From positions 1 to 7,778 of the forward strand of contig CAZMEY010000037.1 of NCBI GenBank assembly GCA_964565435.1: a DNA stretch of 7,778 nucleotides. Reading direction: 5' to 3'. Both the position numbers and the translations under genes were made by a program. Numbering within the stretch: the stretch's first letter is position 1; each line of letters opens with the position of its first letter. The notes beneath the pieces were generated by a model, which did not search any database, had not been told where the DNA came from, and saw only the letters and a list, made by a program, of their open reading frames with translations. Shown here in pieces: positions 5,490 through 7,778 of the stretch. This DNA comes from JAQTTT01 sp964565435 (lineage in GTDB: Archaea > Nanobdellota > Nanobdellia > Tiddalikarchaeales > Tiddalikarchaeaceae).

Positions 5490-6734
5490 TTAATTGCATT
5501 CCCTAATCTCTTTAATGGACAGCTCTTTCATATTTGAAACGCAATAAGAGACCAACTTATCAATATCAACAGTTTTTTCTACCCTTTCCACCAATTCAGC
5601 ATCCCCCCTTATTGCCGGCTTTTTTGGCACAGCAAAGCAGGAATCCTGGCTTATGCCAAAAACAAAATCAGTTCCTATCTGCTTTGATTTGTCAATCACC
5701 TCTGATTTATCAAAGCAAAACAATGGCCTAAAAATTGGCATTCCTATTGCCGAGCTTAAAACTGAAATGTTTTGCAATGTCTGGCTTGCCTGCTCCCCCA
5801 AAATCTCGCCAGTCACTATGCCCTTAGCCCCGAAAGCGCAAGCAATGTTTTCAGCAACCCTATACATTAATCTTTTGCACATAAGGCAGGTTATGCCTTT
5901 TGCTTCCCCAGCAATTGACAATTCTTTTAACGCCTTATTATAAGGAACAACCACCACTTTTTGATTTGGGTAGCCCTTCATATAATCCAAAAGAACCTTT
6001 GCCTCAAGCAAAGCCTTCCTTTTTTGCGCAGAGCATGATTCCATACAAGTATCCATTATTACAATAATCAATGGCGCACCCCTTTTCATGGCCATCCATG
6101 CTGCAACAGGGCTGTCAATCCCTCCGCTAATCAATGCCACTAAAGGGTCTTCAAGCCCCAAAGGGAATCCTCCAGGGGATTTAATCCTCTCAGCGCTAAT
6201 ATATGCATTTTTTTCAAATATTTCAATCTCAAGCTTTTTATCAATTTTTAAAGCCCAAGGGGAAACATTCCAAGCATTGGCATCCAATGCAATCTTTCGC
6301 TTTGAAAAATTCCTGCAAGCAAGGTCTATCTCATTTTTCCAAGAGACTTCATCAACTTTTGCGCCAATTGATTTTATTCCAACAATGCCAGGATAAAGAC
6401 TATGCGAAACCATTAACTTTGCAGGAACAATGACAAGATTGCTTTTATCATTCATTGAAACCTGCACGCAAGGAGAAACGCTTGAAAACCCGAACATCTT
6501 TCCGGCAGCAAAAATCAAATCCTCAATGTCTTTATTCGTTGCGCCATCAGGAACAAGATAATACCTTCCAAGCCTGTCAATGATTTTTAGCCTGGCCAAT
6601 AAATCTTTTTTCCCATTAGCTAAGAGAGCATTTATCAAATTATCCCTTAACAGCCCTTCCAAAAGCTCCTTAGTCTGGCCAGACTTAACCCCGAACTCTC
6701 CGGAGAATCTTGCAAGAACGCAATTATAAAGCAT
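5490..6734 (-). CDS. thiI: tRNA 4-thiouridine synthetase ThiI, archaeal type without rhodanese domain
   Basis: This 414-residue enzyme adenylates and thiolates U8 of tRNA. The N-terminal ferredoxin-like and THUMP domains (about 1-180) bind tRNA. The linker SAERIKSPGGFPLG leads into the ATP pyrophosphatase domain, with PP-loop SGGIDSP at 203-209. Other family motifs are TCLMCKRLMYRVAE (C283, C286), TGEILGEQASQTLQN and a late cysteine C366 (DSCFAVP). It ends at the length expected without the C-terminal rhodanese domain of E. coli ThiI. In methanogen ThiI the equivalent CxxC is essential and coordinates an Fe-S cluster, so the same sulfur chemistry is likely here. A role in thiamine synthesis is not indicated. 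The ATG at 6732-6734 has a TATA box centred 27 bases upstream. It lies 46 bases after the S8e gene on the same strand. Confidence 0.95.
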   Translation of the reverse strand: MLYNCVLARFSGEFGVKSGQTKELLEGLLRDNLINALLANGKKDLLARLKIIDRLGRYYLVPDGATNKDIEDLIFAAGKMFGFSSVSPCVQVSMNDKSNLVIVPAKLMVSHSLYPGIVGIKSIGAKVDEVSWKNEIDLACRNFSKRKIALDANAWNVSPWALKIDKKLEIEIFEKNAYISAERIKSPGGFPLGLEDPLVALISGGIDSPVAAWMAMKRGAPLIIVIMDTCMESCSAQKRKALLEAKVLLDYMKGYPNQKVVVVPYNKALKELSIAGEAKGITCLMCKRLMYRVAENIACAFGAKGIVTGEILGEQASQTLQNISVLSSAIGMPIFRPLFCFDKSEVIDKSKQIGTDFVFGISQDSCFAVPKKPAIRGDAELVERVEKTVDIDKLVSYCVSNMKELSIKEIRECN

Positions 6735-6756
6735 AACTTATTAAAAGAATTATCAG

Positions 6757-6765
6757 TATTTATAA
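6757..6765 (-). promoter_or_regulatory. TATA box of thiI
   Basis: TTATAAATA on the minus strand is centred 27 bases before the thiI ATG, predicting a leaderless transcript. thiI can therefore be expressed independently of the upstream S8e gene. Confidence 0.55.
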
Positions 6766-6780
6766 TGTTTTGTCAAATGA

Positions 6781-7155
6781 TTATTTGACTAAAACTCCCT
6801 GTATTTGCCCTGTTTGACCTGGCCTATTAGTAATCTTGACTTTTCCCTTGTCAGTCTCAATTATTGCCCCTTTAGTCATTACATTCATACGGACAAAGTG
6901 CCTGTTAGCGGAGTTCTCAACAACCCTGATGATTTTTGCAGCAATCTTTTTCTTTCCATCCAAAACTATGATCTTTGAATCCTGCAAAGACCTTGGTTTT
7001 ACTTTGCCTCCAAGAGTCCTTACTTTTTTGACTTTTTTCTCGCCAATCTTTGTCAAGCTTGCAGGCCTTCCAAGCTCTGCCTTTCTCTTGGACCTATCCC
7101 TCTTATATCCAGAGCCAGTCTCTTTCTTTACAGACCTTCTTTGATTAATAGCCAT
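6781..7155 (-). CDS. rps8e: 30S ribosomal protein S8e
   Basis: This 124-residue basic protein matches the compact archaeal S8e. Family stretches visible include RRSVKKETGSGYKRDRSKRK at the start, KAELGRPASLTKIG, VRTLGGKVKPRSL, ENSANRHFVRMNVMTKGAIIET and the C-terminal TNRPGQTGQIQGVLV. It is a component of the archaeal/eukaryotic small ribosomal subunit with no bacterial counterpart, so it marks the domain of the source. The length is typical for archaea (the eukaryotic form is longer). The ATG at 7153-7155 gives the expected N-terminus. It is divergent from the LSm-L37e operon. Confidence 0.97.
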   Translation of the reverse strand: MAINQRRSVKKETGSGYKRDRSKRKAELGRPASLTKIGEKKVKKVRTLGGKVKPRSLQDSKIIVLDGKKKIAAKIIRVVENSANRHFVRMNVMTKGAIIETDKGKVKITNRPGQTGQIQGVLVK

Positions 7156-7177
7156 AGCATAATAAAATCACATATTC

Positions 7178-7187
7178 TTTTAAAAAA
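7178..7187 (-). promoter_or_regulatory. TATA box of the S8e gene
   Basis: TTTTTTAAAA on the minus strand is centred about 27.5 bases before the S8e ATG, again fitting leaderless initiation. It lies in the 119-base divergent region shared with the LSm promoter. Confidence 0.55.
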
Positions 7188-7243
7188 CTTTCTAAACACG
7201 GGAATGCAATATAAAGCCAAAAACAAAAAATTTAATCAAAAGC

Positions 7244-7253
7244 TTTTTAAATA
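7244..7253 (+). promoter_or_regulatory. TATA box of the LSm-L37e operon
   Basis: TTTTTAAATA is centred about 26.5 bases upstream of the LSm ATG at 7275, predicting a leaderless message for the first gene. An out-of-frame ATG at 7267 lies upstream of the predicted transcript start and should not interfere. Confidence 0.55.
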
Positions 7254-7274
7254 TTAGGCAATACTTATGCCGAT

Positions 7275-7523
7275 ATGGAAATGCCTAAAAGTTTGGAAAT
7301 GACTAAACCTCTTGATGCTTTAAATCAAGCAAGAAACAAGAGCGTTTTAGCAGAATTAAAAAATGGACTCCAATTTGTGGGGACTTTGAAAGCCTTTGAC
7401 ATACACTTAAACATAGTTTTTGACAATGCGCAAGAAGTAGTTGAAGGGGAAGTAAAAAGAAACCTTGGAAGAGTTTTAATAAGGGGAGACATGATTCTTT
7501 TCTTGTCACCGCAAAATAAATAA
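7275..7523 (+). CDS. Sm-like archaeal RNA-binding protein (LSm/SmAP)
   Basis: This 82-residue protein has both Sm motifs. Sm1 spans about residues 23-54 (VLAELKNG, FVGTLKAFDIHLNIV, with D42, H44 and N46 in the RNA-binding loop). Sm2 spans about residues 63-78 (NLGRVLIRGDMILFLSP, with R70, G71, D72). Archaeal Sm proteins form heptameric rings that bind U-rich RNA, like eukaryotic Sm/LSm rings. The first gene of a pair, it ends 15 bases before L37e, a neighbourhood widely conserved in archaea. The ATG at 7275 is chosen by its TATA spacing; a second in-frame ATG two codons later cannot be excluded. Confidence 0.95.
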   Translation: MEMPKSLEMTKPLDALNQARNKSVLAELKNGLQFVGTLKAFDIHLNIVFDNAQEVVEGEVKRNLGRVLIRGDMILFLSPQNK

Positions 7524-7538
7524 GGGAATTGATACAAT

Positions 7539-7727
7539 ATGGTTAGAGGAACTCCAGCGCAGGGAAAAAAGGGTAGAGGCTCATCTCATGTAATCTGCAG
7601 AAGATGCGGCAACAGGTCCCTTAGAAAAAAGACTTCAGAATGCAGCAACTGCGGGTTCGGAAAATCACCAAAAATAAAAAACCCCAAATGGTCTAAGAAA
7701 AAAGTTAATGGAACAAATAAGCTTTAA
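7539..7727 (+). CDS. rpl37e: 50S ribosomal protein L37e
   Basis: This 62-residue zinc-ribbon ribosomal protein has the typical N-terminus MVRGTPAQGKKGRGSSHV, then ICRRCG and CSNCGFG giving zinc ligands C20, C23, C35 and C38. A very basic tail (KSPKIKNPKWSKKK) contacts 23S rRNA. It is found in archaea and eukaryotes but not bacteria. It is translated from the LSm transcript; the upstream GGGA is at best a weak ribosome-binding match. Confidence 0.97.
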   Translation: MVRGTPAQGKKGRGSSHVICRRCGNRSLRKKTSECSNCGFGKSPKIKNPKWSKKKVNGTNKL

Positions 7728-7742
7728 ATAAATAAGACAAAC

Positions 7743-7748
7743 TTTTTT
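7743..7748 (+). terminator. U-tract after L37e, possible terminator or next promoter
   Basis: TTTTTT lies 16 bases after the L37e stop and could end the LSm-L37e transcript. The same sequence continues as TTTTTTAAAG, which also resembles the TATA boxes in this window, so it could serve a gene beyond the right edge. Confidence 0.35.
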
Positions 7749-7778
7749 AAAGTAATATAATTCTAATTAATTAATATC

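Noticed and set aside
5534..6433. Several plus-strand open frames across thiI.
   Set aside because: They lie opposite a clear ThiI gene, have low-complexity or unfamiliar sequence, and lack promoters; they are antisense shadows.
6836..7144. Plus-strand open frame with hydrophobic stretches opposite S8e.
   Set aside because: The hydrophobic residues come from the complement of the lysine-rich S8e codons; it is not a real membrane protein.
1..7778. tRNA, rRNA, CRISPR array, insertion sequence or attachment site.
   Set aside because: No cloverleaf, regularly spaced repeats, transposase or terminal repeats were seen, and the coding genes account for almost all of the window.

Overview
The window is a gene-dense, AT-rich piece of an archaeal chromosome. 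Three genes identify the domain: ribosomal proteins S8e and L37e and an Sm-like (LSm) RNA-binding protein, none of which has this form in bacteria. Promoters support this, with TATA-type boxes instead of -35/-10 elements. At five start codons the box centre lies about 27-28 bases upstream, which predicts leaderless mRNAs. Small proteins, near-zero intergenic space and an anaerobic lifestyle fit a DPANN-type archaeon (Woesearchaeota or Pacearchaeota-like). That lineage guess is inference only.

The left half is a minus-strand operon for anaerobic (class III) ribonucleotide reduction, transcribed from about 3734 down to 190. In order it holds a large NrdD polypeptide (795 aa), a 55-aa protein at 1172..1339, a glutaredoxin-like thiol protein, and the radical-SAM activase NrdG. 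Two things are striking. First, the large NrdD begins with what looks like a complete NrdR repressor (zinc ribbon plus ATP-cone), followed by the usual NrdD ATP-cone and catalytic barrel. Second, this NrdD stops after the first CxxC of its C-terminal zinc ribbon and lacks the glycyl-radical segment. The missing part (second CxxC, RVVGFF radical-glycine motif, WNKSK tail) is the separate 55-aa gene, which has its own perfect Shine-Dalgarno sequence. So the radical-carrying segment is a stand-alone small subunit, and the zinc site would be shared between two chains. A perfect 9-bp inverted repeat lies just upstream of the large gene and is a candidate operator. The C-terminal end of a CorA-type Mg2+ transporter converges on nrdG and overlaps its end.

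The middle holds a hemerythrin-like HHE-domain protein (3830..4357, minus), an unrecognised small protein with a CxxC (4399..4815, minus), and, divergently, a cysteine-rich YkgJ/CxxCxxCC-type metal-binding protein (4917..5489, plus). This set of Cys/His-rich proteins beside an oxygen-sensitive glycyl radical enzyme suggests an oxygen or iron theme, though only by proximity.

The right half is housekeeping. ThiI (tRNA 4-thiouridine synthetase, archaeal form without a rhodanese domain) converges on the YkgJ-like gene with no base between the two stop codons. Then come ribosomal protein S8e (minus) and, divergently, the LSm-L37e pair (plus), a gene order common in archaea. No tRNA, rRNA, CRISPR array or mobile element was seen, and no gene-free stretch exceeds about 120 bases.
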